A stretch of DNA of 64,000 nt, taken from assembly GCA_963763495.1 (NCBI GenBank), contig CAVXOY010000015.1:105441-169440 (forward strand), read 5' to 3'. The position numbers and the translations under genes are program-made. Positions 55,491 to 64,000 of the stretch are shown in pieces (the first letter of the stretch is position 1; the number at the start of each line of letters is the position of its first letter). Source of the stretch: DAOUEO01 sp963763495. GTDB lineage: Bacteria; Chloroflexota; Dehalococcoidia; DSTF01; JALHUB01. The notes beneath the pieces were generated by a model that did not search any database, was not told where the DNA came from, and saw only the letters and a program-made list of their open reading frames with translations.

Positions 55491-57073
55491 TGGACGACCG
55501 GATTCGCGTGGGCGTCTTCTCACCTAACGACAACCGCGCCTGGGTGCGCTCAGACAATCTCGACCTCATGCTCCGGCATGAAGCCCTGCTCATAGATGCC
55601 TTGACCAAGAACGGCGTCGAGGTTGTCAGAGGCGGCGATGGGCTTCCACGTGAGGATCAGATCGCCTGGAACCGCGACTTGGTCATCCGCCAGGCGAGAC
55701 GGATCGCGGAGGCTAAGCCCGACGCCCTCATCCTCAACCAGGGCTCTTGGACCTTCCCCCGCGACTCCGTGGATGCTGTGGATATCTATGAGTCCACACT
55801 CCAACCCATTCTCGAAGGAGCCAAGAGCGCCGCCTCCCGGCTCCTTCTGTTCGGCTACAAGGACACCCAGGTGCCGGGGCTCGTAGCCCTCATGGCAATC
55901 GCCGGCGCACTCAGAACGATGGGAAAATCGTTCCAGGTCGCCTACGGCCGCATCGACGAGGACCCGGCGACGCGCCAGGACGTGATGAGCAAGCTGCGTT
56001 TCTTCAAGCGACGGGCGGTCGCAGCCAAGAGCGCCGCCGCCGTCATCGGTCGCCTGCCCGAGCAGAAGTACCTCCAGTTCGGAGGTGAGTCTCTGCGCAT
56101 GCCCACCGCTACCGCCGATCCCAATCTCTGGCAGAAGCTCTTCAAGGTAAGCTACGACCACCGCGACCAGTCAGAGATCGTCAATCGCGCCTTGGCGATG
56201 GTGAAGTGGAGCGGACGGCCGGGCGAGAGCGACTACGAGATCGTCGACGCCCGCGTGGCAAACGCCGTCGACTACAGGCAGAAGACAGGCAACTTCGACT
56301 TCAGCCGAGCGAGCCTGCCTTCCATCAACAAGTTCGTCCTTCAAGTAGCGATGTTCTACGCCGCCCGCGACATTATCGAGGAGACGGGCGCTACCTTCTG
56401 CGGGATCAAGTGTCAGGATGAGCTCAGCGCCAACCTCTGCACCGCCTGCATAGCTACCTCCTACCTCGGCAACGATGTCGCGCCGGACGGGACGCCGCAG
56501 GCACGTATCTACCCGACCTCCTGCGAGAATGACATGGACACCGCCCTCACCCAACTCCTCCTGCATCTCCTATCCGGCCAACCCGCCGCATTCGGCGACT
56601 TCCGCGACGTCGAGGACGGCAAGCTCGCGATCGTCAATTGCGGCCAGCACCCGACCTACTTCTTCGGCGCGCCAGATGAAGCCGGCAAGACAAAGGACCA
56701 GAGGGCGGAGTTCCTAGGACAGGAGATATTCTACGCCGGAGGTGGCGCCGCGGTGAGAGGACGCACGCCCGGCGGACTCCAAGTCACCGTCGCCCGCCTG
56801 GGCCGGGAGAACATGCGCTACTACCTGGCGGCCACAGTCATCGAGACCGTGGACGTCGACCCCAAAGAGCACGAGCGCTACAGCGTCTCCTGGCCGATCC
56901 TGAGGGGGAAGATACCGTTATCAGAGAGAGCGCTGGCGACGATGTGGCCTTCCAACCATCTCGCCTTCACCTTTGGCGACTATACGCCGCATCTCGTGGA
57001 GCTGGCGGAGCAGCTCGATATCGGCTACCGGATAGTCGACGGCAACGGGAACGAGCACCTCCGGCCGAGCTAG
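55487..57073 (+). CDS. L-fucose/L-arabinose isomerase family protein
   Basis: This 528-aa protein overlaps the kinase stop (ATGA 55487-55490). The N-terminal domain reads RIRVGVFSPNDNRAWVRSDN and ILNQGSWTFPRDSVDAVDIY. The central and C-terminal domains (FCGIKCQDELSANLCTACIA, PTSCENDMDTALTQLLLHLL) carry the Glu/Asp metal ligands of the fucose-isomerase fold. A His-containing end (MWPSNHLAFTFGDYTPHLVE) follows. It should isomerise an aldose to a ketose before phosphorylation by the neighbouring kinase. The substrate is unassigned. Confidence 0.88.
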   Translation: MMDDRIRVGVFSPNDNRAWVRSDNLDLMLRHEALLIDALTKNGVEVVRGGDGLPREDQIAWNRDLVIRQARRIAEAKPDALILNQGSWTFPRDSVDAVDIYESTLQPILEGAKSAASRLLLFGYKDTQVPGLVALMAIAGALRTMGKSFQVAYGRIDEDPATRQDVMSKLRFFKRRAVAAKSAAAVIGRLPEQKYLQFGGESLRMPTATADPNLWQKLFKVSYDHRDQSEIVNRALAMVKWSGRPGESDYEIVDARVANAVDYRQKTGNFDFSRASLPSINKFVLQVAMFYAARDIIEETGATFCGIKCQDELSANLCTACIATSYLGNDVAPDGTPQARIYPTSCENDMDTALTQLLLHLLSGQPAAFGDFRDVEDGKLAIVNCGQHPTYFFGAPDEAGKTKDQRAEFLGQEIFYAGGGAAVRGRTPGGLQVTVARLGRENMRYYLAATVIETVDVDPKEHERYSVSWPILRGKIPLSERALATMWPSNHLAFTFGDYTPHLVELAEQLDIGYRIVDGNGNEHLRPS

Positions 57074-57128
57074 CAGAAGGCGACAAGCGACGGCACGTCG
57101 CTGCGGTTCATCACGAGGAGAAATGGTA

Positions 57129-57157
57129 AGCCGGGCCCTTCATAGAAGAACCCGGCT
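57129..57157. terminator. Hairpin between the isomerase and sortase genes
   Basis: AGCCGGG (57129-57135) and CCCGGCT (57151-57157) form a 7-bp stem between convergent genes. There is no strong T tract on either side, so the assignment is weak. Confidence 0.4.
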
Positions 57158-57207
57158 CTGAATAGCTACCTGCGACCCCAAAGATCGCCTGAAGTTGAAC
57201 TTGCCCG

Positions 57208-58062
57208 CTACTGGAACCGCGCGGCTCTCACCACCAGGCGGTTGCTATAGTTGCGCGTCGACGAATCGAAGGTGCCGGTGCAGGTGACAATCGTCAGCAC
57301 CTCCTGCCCCGTCTTGCCTGCGTAGGCGGCGAAGTTCTCCGTGTCATCTATCCACTGAGACCACTGCACAACATACCTGAGCACCGTGCCATCCAGCAGA
57401 TAGACGTCGATCTCATCGCCGGGCACCAATTGGCGCAGATCCCAGAAGACCGCTGTGTAGTTGGGGTGATAGTCGACGTGACCCGAGAACAGCGCGTTCG
57501 AGTTGGGAGTTCCCGGGAAGCCTCCCATGCCACCGAAGGCCGAGAAGTCATACCAGACGGCATCGTCCTTGCCGTTAGGGTTGCCCATGTTCCCATCAGA
57601 ACCCAACACCCGCACGTTCACGGGCGCATTCACCCCGATGCGCGGTATGACCATCCGCATCCCCGCCGTCGGAGCCGCACCGCTGCCCGTGCCGCAGGCC
57701 GCCGTCGTAAACGTCCCCGTCCAGGAGGTATACCAGACACCGTCTATCAGGGTGTTCACGCGCCAGTGATGCACGGTGTTCGGTGAGAGTCCCGGCCAGG
57801 TGAGCGCGTTCTGGTTGGAGGGCATCGGCCCGACCCCCAAGAACTGCCCCGGCGGAAACGTGCTGTACACACTCAAGTCAAGATACTGGATACCGTTGCC
57901 TTCGGTCGCCGGTGTCCAATAGAAGGTCACATCAACCTTGCCGGGATCCGTTGTGCTGCACGCCTGCGCCACCGGGCCCACCCAGGCAACCTTGCAGCCG
58001 ACGAGAGCGAACGCCCCCAACACCAGACTCCCGACAGTCAACAGCGCTAGCTTCTTTCTCAT
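57208..58062 (-). CDS. Lipoprotein sortase (class E/F-like) with Fn3-like domain
   Basis: The frame opens at 58101, but GGAGGGGG upstream of ATG 58062 fixes the start, giving 284 aa. The signal peptide LALLTVGSLVLGAFALVGC ends in a lipobox (LVGC). Residues about 30-125 look like a fibronectin-III/purple-acid-phosphatase-N fold (PATEGNGIQYLDLSVYSTFP, NTVHHWRVNTLIDGVWYTSW). The sortase barrel follows (MVIPRIGVNAPVNVRVLG) with catalytic His195 (FSGHVDYH), Cys261 (LTIVTCTGTF) and Arg275 (NYSNRLVVRAARF). It is the only sortase seen here and could process the LPSAG proteins at 19-23 kb. A lipid anchor instead of a membrane helix is unusual for sortases. Confidence 0.88.
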   Translation of the reverse strand: MRKKLALLTVGSLVLGAFALVGCKVAWVGPVAQACSTTDPGKVDVTFYWTPATEGNGIQYLDLSVYSTFPPGQFLGVGPMPSNQNALTWPGLSPNTVHHWRVNTLIDGVWYTSWTGTFTTAACGTGSGAAPTAGMRMVIPRIGVNAPVNVRVLGSDGNMGNPNGKDDAVWYDFSAFGGMGGFPGTPNSNALFSGHVDYHPNYTAVFWDLRQLVPGDEIDVYLLDGTVLRYVVQWSQWIDDTENFAAYAGKTGQEVLTIVTCTGTFDSSTRNYSNRLVVRAARFQ

Positions 58063-58625
58063 GATCCCATCCCCCTCCGTCTGCACTGGAAGTTCATGCA
58101 AGGTTACGAAAACCCTGCTGCAGTTGTCTACCCGGACTGCCCAAGACCATGATACCCATTACTCGGCCTTGGCCACGCTGCTGGTATCCTACCATGTTCC
58201 GTCAACTGCGAAAAGAACCCGGCATAAACGACAGCAAACACCCTTCACCAATCGGACATATTGGCCGATGTTGACTCAAGAAGAGATACTTCCCCATCTT
58301 GACAGGCCCCAAACCGGAGCATAGACTGAAGGTGGGCCCGGAGATCAGGGAGCCATTTTCCGAAAGGAGGGTTTCATGGTAAAAGACCGGGTGCTCTGGG
58401 GGAAATGGCAAGTTGACAGGTAACGCCCTGCCAAAGTATGGCAGGGCATCGGAAAGCGATTAGGCCCCGCTTTCCCGGTTGTCACCGCAGCTTGCGGAAC
58501 GAAGATGACCTTGGGGTATAACCTCCAAAAGGGGCCTTTCGGAAGAACCAATGAGAAGACCGTCCAGTTATGGGCGGTCTTCTCGTTACTGCAGATATCC
58601 TCGGCCCACCGCCGAAGGCTCATTC
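58063..58625 (-). other. Noncoding leader region upstream of the sortase with several hairpins
   Basis: This 563-bp stretch lies between the glycosyltransferase stop and the sortase start. It holds hairpins GCCCTGCC/GGCAGGGC (58426-58448), GGAAAGCG/CGCTTTCC (58451-58477 region) and ACCGCA/TGCGG (58484-58497), plus a terminator-like stem at 58553-58584. A strong Shine-Dalgarno (AAAGGAGGGTTTC) precedes a plus-strand ATG at 58377 that encodes only 15 aa. No known riboswitch class was recognised. Confidence 0.45.
58553..58584 (-). terminator. Terminator-like hairpin after the GT2 gene
   Basis: GAGAAGACCG (58553-58562) and CGGTCTTCTC (58575-58584) form a 10-bp perfect stem with a 12-nt loop, about 40 bp after the corrected glycosyltransferase stop. 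The following sequence (ATTGGTTC, minus strand) has only a short T content. Confidence 0.6.
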
Positions 58626-60441
58626 CTAGGCTTTTTCGGTCACCCTGTACTCCAACCGCTTTCCCAACATCAAGCGGATCTGCGCGTCCAGCGCGGGCAG
58701 GGCTGTGAAGAAGAACGTTATGAAAGCCATGAGGAACCACTGAACATATTGGACCGGCAGGAGCCAGACTCGGGAAATGCTTGGGCCGTTTCGGCCGCAT
58801 CAGCGTGTCCATCCCCACCATCACGAGAAGCGGCACCATGCAGGGGAACAAGATCTTACTCGCAATAGGACTGAACCAATCCGGTACCGCCTCGATGCCG
58901 ATCATGAACATGGCAATCGCCGGGACTATCTTTCCGACGGTGATGATCCCGATAGTGATGACGAACCACTGGCTCGACCACAAGACGTGGTTCTCGAAAA
59001 CACTCCAGGTCCGCCGGAACCGCTGCAACAGCGGGATCTCCGGATGAGCGAACGACTGTCGAATAGCGTAGGAAATGTCCACCGCACCCCAGCAGTGCCG
59101 GCGCGCCTGTTCATACTGGGCATAGAAAGTCTTGAAATACCCCTGACTGCGTACGCCATCGTTGCCCACCGGCAGGTAGATCGGCTCCACGTCCACTTCA
59201 CCCTTCAAGTGGAAGAAGCACTTGAGGAACATGTGCCAGTCCTCGGGGATCACGTCTACGTCCCAGTAGCTCACCTCATCCGCCATCTGGAGACTCAGGC
59301 TGTAGGTAGATTGAGGGAAGCGGATGCAATACTTGCGGGTGAGACGCACCAAGTGGTTGAGACTACCGAGAGCGTTAGGCAATCGCAGAGGGGCGGGTAC
59401 ATCCCAGATATTGTTGTAGAGGAAGATGGGGGCCTGCCAAAAGCGGCGGTATCTTTGGGGATGAGTAGCGAACTTATGGGTTAGGCAACTGAAGTAGTTC
59501 TTGGGGAACTGACTGTCGGCATCGCAACTGGTGACCGTGAGGTGGCCGATATCAAACCCCATCTCATCGACCAGCTTGTGCTTGATGTGGCGGGCGGCCC
59601 AGGCTTCGTTTGACGACTTGCCGCGCACCTCGCCAATAATGTCCGGCGGGTGGAACGTAGCATAGAAACCTGCAAAGTGCCTCTCGAACTTCTCTCGAAG
59701 GATATCCGCTTTCCCTTCCACTCCCTCTTCCGCCCCCTCGAGAGCCAGAACGACGAACAACTGCTCGCCCCCCAACGACTGCTCGACTAGGGTGTTCAGC
59801 GTGAGAGACAGCTTCTCCACCGTCTCCTTATAGCTGGGAATGATGACGATGTGATGCACGTCTTCCCACTCCAAGTACGCCTTTCCCTGCGCCTTTGCCT
59901 CGTCGTAGCTCTGACGCCAGTCAATCTTAGCCTCTCGCTTTAGGACAGACTGTCCGCGCAACACGTGAATAGCGGTGTTGACCGAGCGCCACAGCCAATA
60001 GATGTCGAACCCGATCAGGAGGACAGCCAAGGGAACGGGCATCACGAGCGGTCCCCATATCAGGGAGGTGATTATCAGTAGCGCGACAACCGCCGGTAGC
60101 ATCTCCAACAGCCGCTGCACGATACGGCCCCGAAGCCTCTCGTCGACCGCGAAACCATATGCACTTGGCCGGGGGATCGCTATCTCGGCAGTGGCAGCAG
60201 CGATAGCAGCCGGTGCGATGGCAAACCGCCCGGCAGGCGCCAAGGGCTCTGCAACAGCGACGGCGGGGCGTGCCGACCAGCGCGCCGACGGTTCCGCCGT
60301 GACGAATAGAGGATCGCCAGAGGGAACAGCCGTGGCCCCTATCTGGTTCCTGACCGGGAATAGTGGAGAGCCGGGCGCACCGGCTGGGGAGAACTGCCCG
60401 TCGGCAGACAAGGATGACTTACCTAGATCGGTTGCTCGCAT
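58626..60441 (-). CDS. GT2 family membrane glycosyltransferase (one frameshift)
   Basis: The start is ATG 60441 (MRATDLGKSSLSADGQFSPA); the first 100 aa are Ala/Pro-rich and probably disordered. Two helices (LPAVVALLIITSLIWGPLVM, PLAVLLIGFDIYWLWRSV) precede a cellulose-synthase-like catalytic domain: HIVIIPSYKETVEKL, the DxD in TSCDADSQFPKNYF, the base ED in VIPEDWHMFLKCFF, and QYEQARRHCWGAVD as QxxRW-type motif. C-terminal helices follow. The frame breaks near 58785; the corrected end reads LLPVQYVQWFLMAFITFFFT to VTEKA at TAG 58626. Reconstructed length is about 604 aa. It likely makes an exported polysaccharide. A c-di-AMP riboswitch precedes it. Confidence 0.88.
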
Positions 60442-60502
60442 AGCTTGTAGGGTGCCCCTGCCCTCTCCTTTCTCACCGCTTCCTGCGGACGGACGCTGGG
60501 CA

Positions 60503-60536
60503 AAGAAAAAGGCCGTCCTGTCGCAGTCCGACCTTT
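60503..60536 (-). terminator. Terminator of the c-di-AMP riboswitch
   Basis: On the minus strand AAAGGTCG (60536-60529) pairs, with one G-U, with CGGCCTTT (60515-60508), followed by TTCTTTG. It lies directly 3' of the aptamer and about 65 bp before the glycosyltransferase start, so ligand binding can promote termination. Confidence 0.8.
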
Positions 60537-60537
60537 C

Positions 60538-60654
60538 ACACGCCTACGAGGTTAGCTGACGGGTTAGGGCTGAAAGGCTGCCCCTCCCGGTGTTACCGGG
60601 ATTAACCCCCCGATCTGGTTCCCCCGTCCGCGATTTCTCGCGGGTTCGGCGTCT
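60538..60654 (-). promoter_or_regulatory. c-di-AMP riboswitch (ydaO-yuaA class)
   Basis: On the minus strand, P1 is ACGCC (60652-60648) with GGCGT (60544-60540). The conserved parts appear in order: CGCCGAACCC, a hairpin GCGAGAAATCGC, GGACGGGGGAACCA, GGGGGGTTAATCCC, GGGAGGGGCAGCC, then CCCTAACCCGTCAGCTAACC and TCGTAGGCGT. The last block is the strongest signature of the ydaO class, which binds c-di-AMP and usually turns genes off. Known targets are wall-modifying enzymes and potassium transporters; here it is a GT2 glycosyltransferase. Confidence 0.93.
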
Positions 60655-60686
60655 AGATTGTGTCTAGCACGTTCCGATTTGCTGTA

Positions 60687-60715
60687 ATACTACGACCCCC
60701 CAGAGGACTTGTCAA
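60687..60715 (-). promoter_or_regulatory. Promoter of the c-di-AMP riboswitch transcript
   Basis: On the minus strand a perfect -35 TTGACA (60715-60710) and a -10 TAGTAT (60692-60687) are separated by exactly 17 nt. Transcription would start near 60680, just before the aptamer. Confidence 0.8.
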
Positions 60716-60732
60716 GGGGGCAAATCCCATCA

Positions 60733-62385
60733 TCACCTCCCGTTGACCCTTAACACGGCTCCCGTGCTGGCCGAGGTCACCAGGGCGGAGTATCTTGTCA
60801 GATAGGGCAAGAGGTCTTCCTTCACCGGAGGAACCCAAATCTTCAGCCGCCGCTCGATCTCCTCCTGCGGCAGGCGAACGTTGATCGTCTTGGCCGGAAT
60901 GTCGATCTCTATTATGTCCCCTTCCTCGATGACAGCGAATGGTCCGCCATCCATCGCTTCGGGAGAGACGTGACCGATCGCCGCTCCCTTCGTCGCGCCC
61001 GAGAACCGGCCGTCGGTGACGAGGGCTACCTCCCCATCCAACGCCTTGCTCACTATTGCCGACGTGGCCCACAGCATCTCCCTCATACCGGGGCCGCCCT
61101 TCGGGCCCTCGTACTTTATGACAACTACGTCGCCGCTCTTGATCTCGCCGCCGAGGATCGCATCCCTAGCCGCTTCCTCCGCGGTAAACACGCGGGCTGG
61201 TCCTGCATGCCGCATCATCGCCGGCGCCACCGCCGATTGCTTGACCACTGCCCCATCGGGAGCGATGTTCCCATAGAGGATTGCCAGTCCACCCTCCCGG
61301 TAGTACGGGTCATCGATAGGCCTAATCACCTCCCTGTCGATGACCCGCGCCTGCCCAACGATCTCGCCGACTGTGCGGCCGCTCAATGTCATCGCGTCAA
61401 GGTGCAGCAGCCCCTTGCCTGCCAGTTCCTTCATGACACCTTGGATGCCTCCCGCCTCGTACAAGTCCTCGACGAAATGATTGCCCGCCGGGCTCAGATT
61501 GCAGAGGCGCGGTGTGTTGCGACTTATGCGGTCGAATATGGCCAGATCGAGATCGACGTGGGCTTCGTCGGCGATCGCCATGAGGTGCAGGATCGTGTTC
61601 GAAGAACCGCCGATCGCCATGTCCACGGTGATCGCGTTCTCAAGGGCATCGCGGGTAAGGACAGAGCGTGGGGTTACGTCCCCCTGGAACAGCTCCATGA
61701 CCCGCATCCCGCTATACCGAGCAAGCTCCCTTCGCTTCCCATAGACCGCCGGGATGGTGCCATTCCAGGGCAAGGCGAGCCCCAGCGCCTCAGCCATGCA
61801 GTTCATGCTGTTCGCGGTGAAAAGGCCGGCGCAGGAGCCACAAGTAGGGGCGCACATCTCCACACCCTCGAACAGCTCTTCCCCCGTCAGTTCCCCTCTC
61901 TCCCGTCGAGCGCCCAGATCGGCGATCTTGCTCACGTCGAGGCGCTCGCCCCGGAATCTGCCGGCAAGCATGGGGCCGCCGCTTATGAGAATCGAAGGCA
62001 CGTTGAGCCTCGCCATAGCCATCATCATCGCCGGCGTGACCTTGTCGCAGTTGCTGATCAGCACCATTGCGTCCAGCGCATGGGCCATCATCATCGCCTC
62101 GATTGAGTCGGCGATCAGCTCCCGGCTGGGAAGGGGATAGCACATGCCGGCGTGTCCTTCCGCCCAGCCGTCGCAGATGCCGATGCTGGGAAACTCGAAG
62201 GGGGTGCCACCATAAGCGACTACACCATCCCGTACGGCCCGGGCGAGTTGGTCGAGGTGCTCGTGGCCGGGAACCAGCTCGTTCTGCGAGTTGACGATGC
62301 CCACAAACGGCTTCCGTGCCTCCTCCGGCGTTCTTCCCATCGCAACGAAGAAAGGCCGCCGGTATTTGACGATGTCGCTTCGCAT
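60733..62385 (-). CDS. ilvD: Dihydroxy-acid dehydratase
   Basis: AAGGAGAACGAGAC precedes ATG 62385; the protein is 550 aa and intact. Iron-sulfur cysteines lie in AMVLISNCDKVTPAMMMAMA and MCAPTCGSCAGLFTANSMNC, and the C-terminal motifs are LVTDGRFSGATKGAAIGHVS and GDIIEIDIPAKTINVRL. It converts dihydroxy-acids to 2-keto-acids in valine, isoleucine and leucine synthesis. No other ilv gene is near. The next gene in the same direction has its own promoter and riboswitch. Confidence 0.97.
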   Translation of the reverse strand: MRSDIVKYRRPFFVAMGRTPEEARKPFVGIVNSQNELVPGHEHLDQLARAVRDGVVAYGGTPFEFPSIGICDGWAEGHAGMCYPLPSRELIADSIEAMMMAHALDAMVLISNCDKVTPAMMMAMARLNVPSILISGGPMLAGRFRGERLDVSKIADLGARRERGELTGEELFEGVEMCAPTCGSCAGLFTANSMNCMAEALGLALPWNGTIPAVYGKRRELARYSGMRVMELFQGDVTPRSVLTRDALENAITVDMAIGGSSNTILHLMAIADEAHVDLDLAIFDRISRNTPRLCNLSPAGNHFVEDLYEAGGIQGVMKELAGKGLLHLDAMTLSGRTVGEIVGQARVIDREVIRPIDDPYYREGGLAILYGNIAPDGAVVKQSAVAPAMMRHAGPARVFTAEEAARDAILGGEIKSGDVVVIKYEGPKGGPGMREMLWATSAIVSKALDGEVALVTDGRFSGATKGAAIGHVSPEAMDGGPFAVIEEGDIIEIDIPAKTINVRLPQEEIERRLKIWVPPVKEDLLPYLTRYSALVTSASTGAVLRVNGR

Positions 62386-62549
62386 GTCTCGTTCTCCTTG
62401 AATGCCACCGTCTTCTTCCTCTCAGTGTACCCGAACGCGAGCGTTTCGAGCATGCCATCGCTGGTGTCTGGCTACACCCTTATACTCTTGATACAATTGC
62501 TCTATCTGTCGAGAAAGAATGCGCCGCCCAAGCAGAGTGGTTCGCGAAT

Positions 62550-63625
62550 ATGACGGACGCTCTTACCGACAACGTCAAGCGGGTAGCGACGCACCTGGGC
62601 GCGATCGGGGTTGGCGTCGCCGGCAGAGAGCACTTCGCCGGCCCGCCCGAAGCCGACATGCGCTACGTCATGCCGGAGGCCCGCAGACGCCGTCATCTAC
62701 TACGTCGTCCTCGATGAGGGCGCTGATCCGAAAGTATCTCTCGACAACAGGACCCCTGGCTCTATCGCAATCACTTCTTCGAGAACCTGCAGCCGTCTCG
62801 GCGACATCGGGCTCGGCGTCGCTGAGGCTCTGCGACGAGAAGGGGTTCCAGGCTAGCGCCGCAGTCGCCGAATGGCGTTTACCGGCCCGGATCCAATCTC
62901 GTCGGCGGTCTCGTCCCGCCCTTCTCGCTTCGCTATGGTGCCGTCGCGGCCGGCCTAGGCCATATCGGTCGCAGCGGGCTCGTGGTGACGCCCGGAATAC
63001 GGCGGGACGCGTTCAGCTCGGCGGCGTCATCACCGACGCCCCCTGGGGCCGGACAGCCCTGTCTGACGAGAACCTCTGCGACGACTGCCACATCTGCATC
63101 AAGAGCTGCCCGACGGGATTCATGTCCGCGAAGGACGAGCGTCACTTTCTCCTTGGTGGTCGGCAGATCACGCACGCGAAGAAAGCGATGCACGCCCGAT
63201 GCGCGGTAGTTGCGGCGGGATGACCGGCCTCGGCCGCGAGCGGCCGGTGGTCCACCTGGGTCGTACCGGTCGCTGGCCGATACCCGCCGACGACCTGGCG
63301 AGTTGTGGGGACGTGCTTCAGACCGCGATTGCAGGAGATAGCCGCCGCGGCGAGGCCAGCCGCGGGTTCTCTCGCCTCGCTCGCCTGATGAAAGTCGACG
63401 GATACGAGCAGCCCGGCGTCCTTGTCCGGTCCCGCGAGGACACGCTCGCTACCTGCGGCAACTGCTCGATCGTCTGCTGGGAAACGCCGAGAAGCGTAAG
63501 CAGTTGTGGCGGATGCTCTCCCGCTCCGGCGTGGTCGTCGGGGTGAAGACGGCGAGCCGGTCGCGCTGCCGCCGGCCGAGGCCGAGCGAATACTGGCAGC
63601 GCGCCAGCGCCAACTGGCTGTCTAG
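62550..63625 (+). pseudogene. QueG-like 4Fe-4S protein, frame broken several times
   Basis: ATG 62550 opens MTDALTDNVKRVATHLGAIG with VGVAGREHFAGPPEADMRYV. Other frames add DAVIYYVVLDE, WLYRNHFFENLQ, AAGLGHIGRSGLVVTP-like sequence and NLCDDCHICIKSCPTGFMSA (CxxCxxCxxxCP, 4Fe-4S). Then LATCGNCSIVCWETP and the end ERILAARQRQLAV at TAG 63623-63625. The pattern resembles epoxyqueuosine-reductase-type and reductive-dehalogenase-like iron-sulfur proteins. At least five breaks are needed over about 358 codons. It is divergent from ilvD. Exact reaction is uncertain because QueG's cobalamin-binding part cannot be followed through the breaks. Confidence 0.7.
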
Positions 63626-63686
63626 TCACCGCAGCTCGTCAGCGTCTCAACCTGTTGGTACTTGGCGAATTACACGAGGTGAATAA

Positions 63687-64000
63687 GTGATATCACGATT
63701 ACGGCGCGCACCGGTCATTGTCAGTATCGCGCTCCTCTTGCTTGCCATCCTATGGACGGCATGCGGGAAGGACGACGATCAGTCGCCGCAAACGGCAGAC
63801 CCCAGTCTACTCGGCCCCTACCCGGTCGGCGTCACCGAGATCACTTTCGAGAGAAACTCTACGACCACCGGCGAGCCGCGCACGCTGAAGACCATCATCT
63901 GGTACCCGGCTGACAAGAGCGCTCGGATGCAGCCGGACGACCTGATGCTGCACGTAGTAGATGCTAGGGTAGTCCAAGATAGCCTGCCGCTCCCGATCAT
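63687..64000 (+). CDS. Lipoprotein alpha/beta-hydrolase-like protein (5' part)
   Basis: GAGGTGAATAA precedes GTG 63687; 104 codons are visible before the window ends. A lipoprotein signal (VIVSIALLLLAILWTAC, lipobox WTAC) is followed by LGPYPVGVTEITFERNSTT and LKTIIWYPADKS. This resembles the start of dienelactone-hydrolase/PAF-acetylhydrolase-like secreted esterases (PYPVG...IWYPA). The nucleophile region lies beyond the window, so the class is tentative. Confidence 0.7.
   Translation, partial: MISRLRRAPVIVSIALLLLAILWTACGKDDDQSPQTADPSLLGPYPVGVTEITFERNSTTTGEPRTLKTIIWYPADKSARMQPDDLMLHVVDARVVQDSLPLPI

Noticed and set aside
58202..58411. 69-aa minus-strand frame between the glycosyltransferase and sortase
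   Set aside because: No ribosome-binding site and no protein-like pattern; the region is dominated by RNA hairpins.

Overview
The window is a GC-rich bacterial chromosome segment whose gene content points to a Chloroflexota bacterium, possibly of the Dehalococcoidia or a related lineage. This is an inference from: a Tad/Flp pilus locus with no secretin or pilotin gene; the neighbouring pair of TIGR03663 (Agl23-like) and TIGR03662 (Chlor_Arch_YYY) membrane proteins, families known mainly from Chloroflexota and Archaea; a 4-hydroxybutyryl-CoA dehydratase; and HMG-CoA-synthase-like/DUF35 and thiolase genes typical of subsurface Chloroflexota. No rRNA, tRNA, CRISPR array, prophage or IS element was seen.

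Layout. 0-6.5 kb: end of smpB, tmRNA, two cyclic-nucleotide-binding-fold proteins, then an acyl-CoA dehydrogenase/HMGS-like/thiolase group. 6.6-18.6 kb (minus strand): a Tad pilus locus with two Flp pilins, TadE, TadG-like, CpaB, CpaE/TadZ, TadA, TadB, TadC, an ECF sigma factor with a small partner, a VWA-FHA-like membrane protein and a terminal DUF192 gene. 18.8-23.3 kb (plus strand): an unclassified structured RNA candidate, two c-di-GMP-I riboswitches in series, each followed by its own terminator, and two proline/threonine-rich surface proteins ending in LPSAG-type sortase signals. 23.5-35 kb: an AAA ATPase, a CAP-domain protein, mutL, a subtilase, mutS, a FAD oxidoreductase and a UPF0104-type membrane protein. 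35-42 kb: the TIGR03663/TIGR03662 pair and ftsY. 42-46.4 kb: pstSCAB-phoU. 46.8-57 kb: 4-hydroxybutyryl-CoA dehydratase, a GT39-like glycosyltransferase, a dehydratase/epimerase, cysK, an Eis-like acetyltransferase, a DinB-like protein, and a sugar kinase/isomerase pair. 57-64 kb: a lipoprotein-type sortase, a GT2 glycosyltransferase under a c-di-AMP riboswitch, ilvD, a QueG-like iron-sulfur protein and a partial lipoprotein hydrolase.

How it fits together. The most coherent theme is nucleotide-second-messenger control of the cell surface. c-di-GMP riboswitches gate a presumptive wall-anchored adhesin beside a pilus locus, a sortase able in principle to anchor it lies 36 kb away, and a c-di-AMP riboswitch gates a polysaccharide-type glycosyltransferase beside that sortase.

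Quality caveat. About twenty genes contain single-base frame breaks, densest in pstS-pstC-pstA, tadG and the repeat-rich adhesins, while mutS, mutL, ftsY, cysK and ilvD are intact. Because the protein sequence on both sides of each break stays conserved, sequencing or assembly error is more likely than gene decay. Broken genes are given here with their reconstructed extents.
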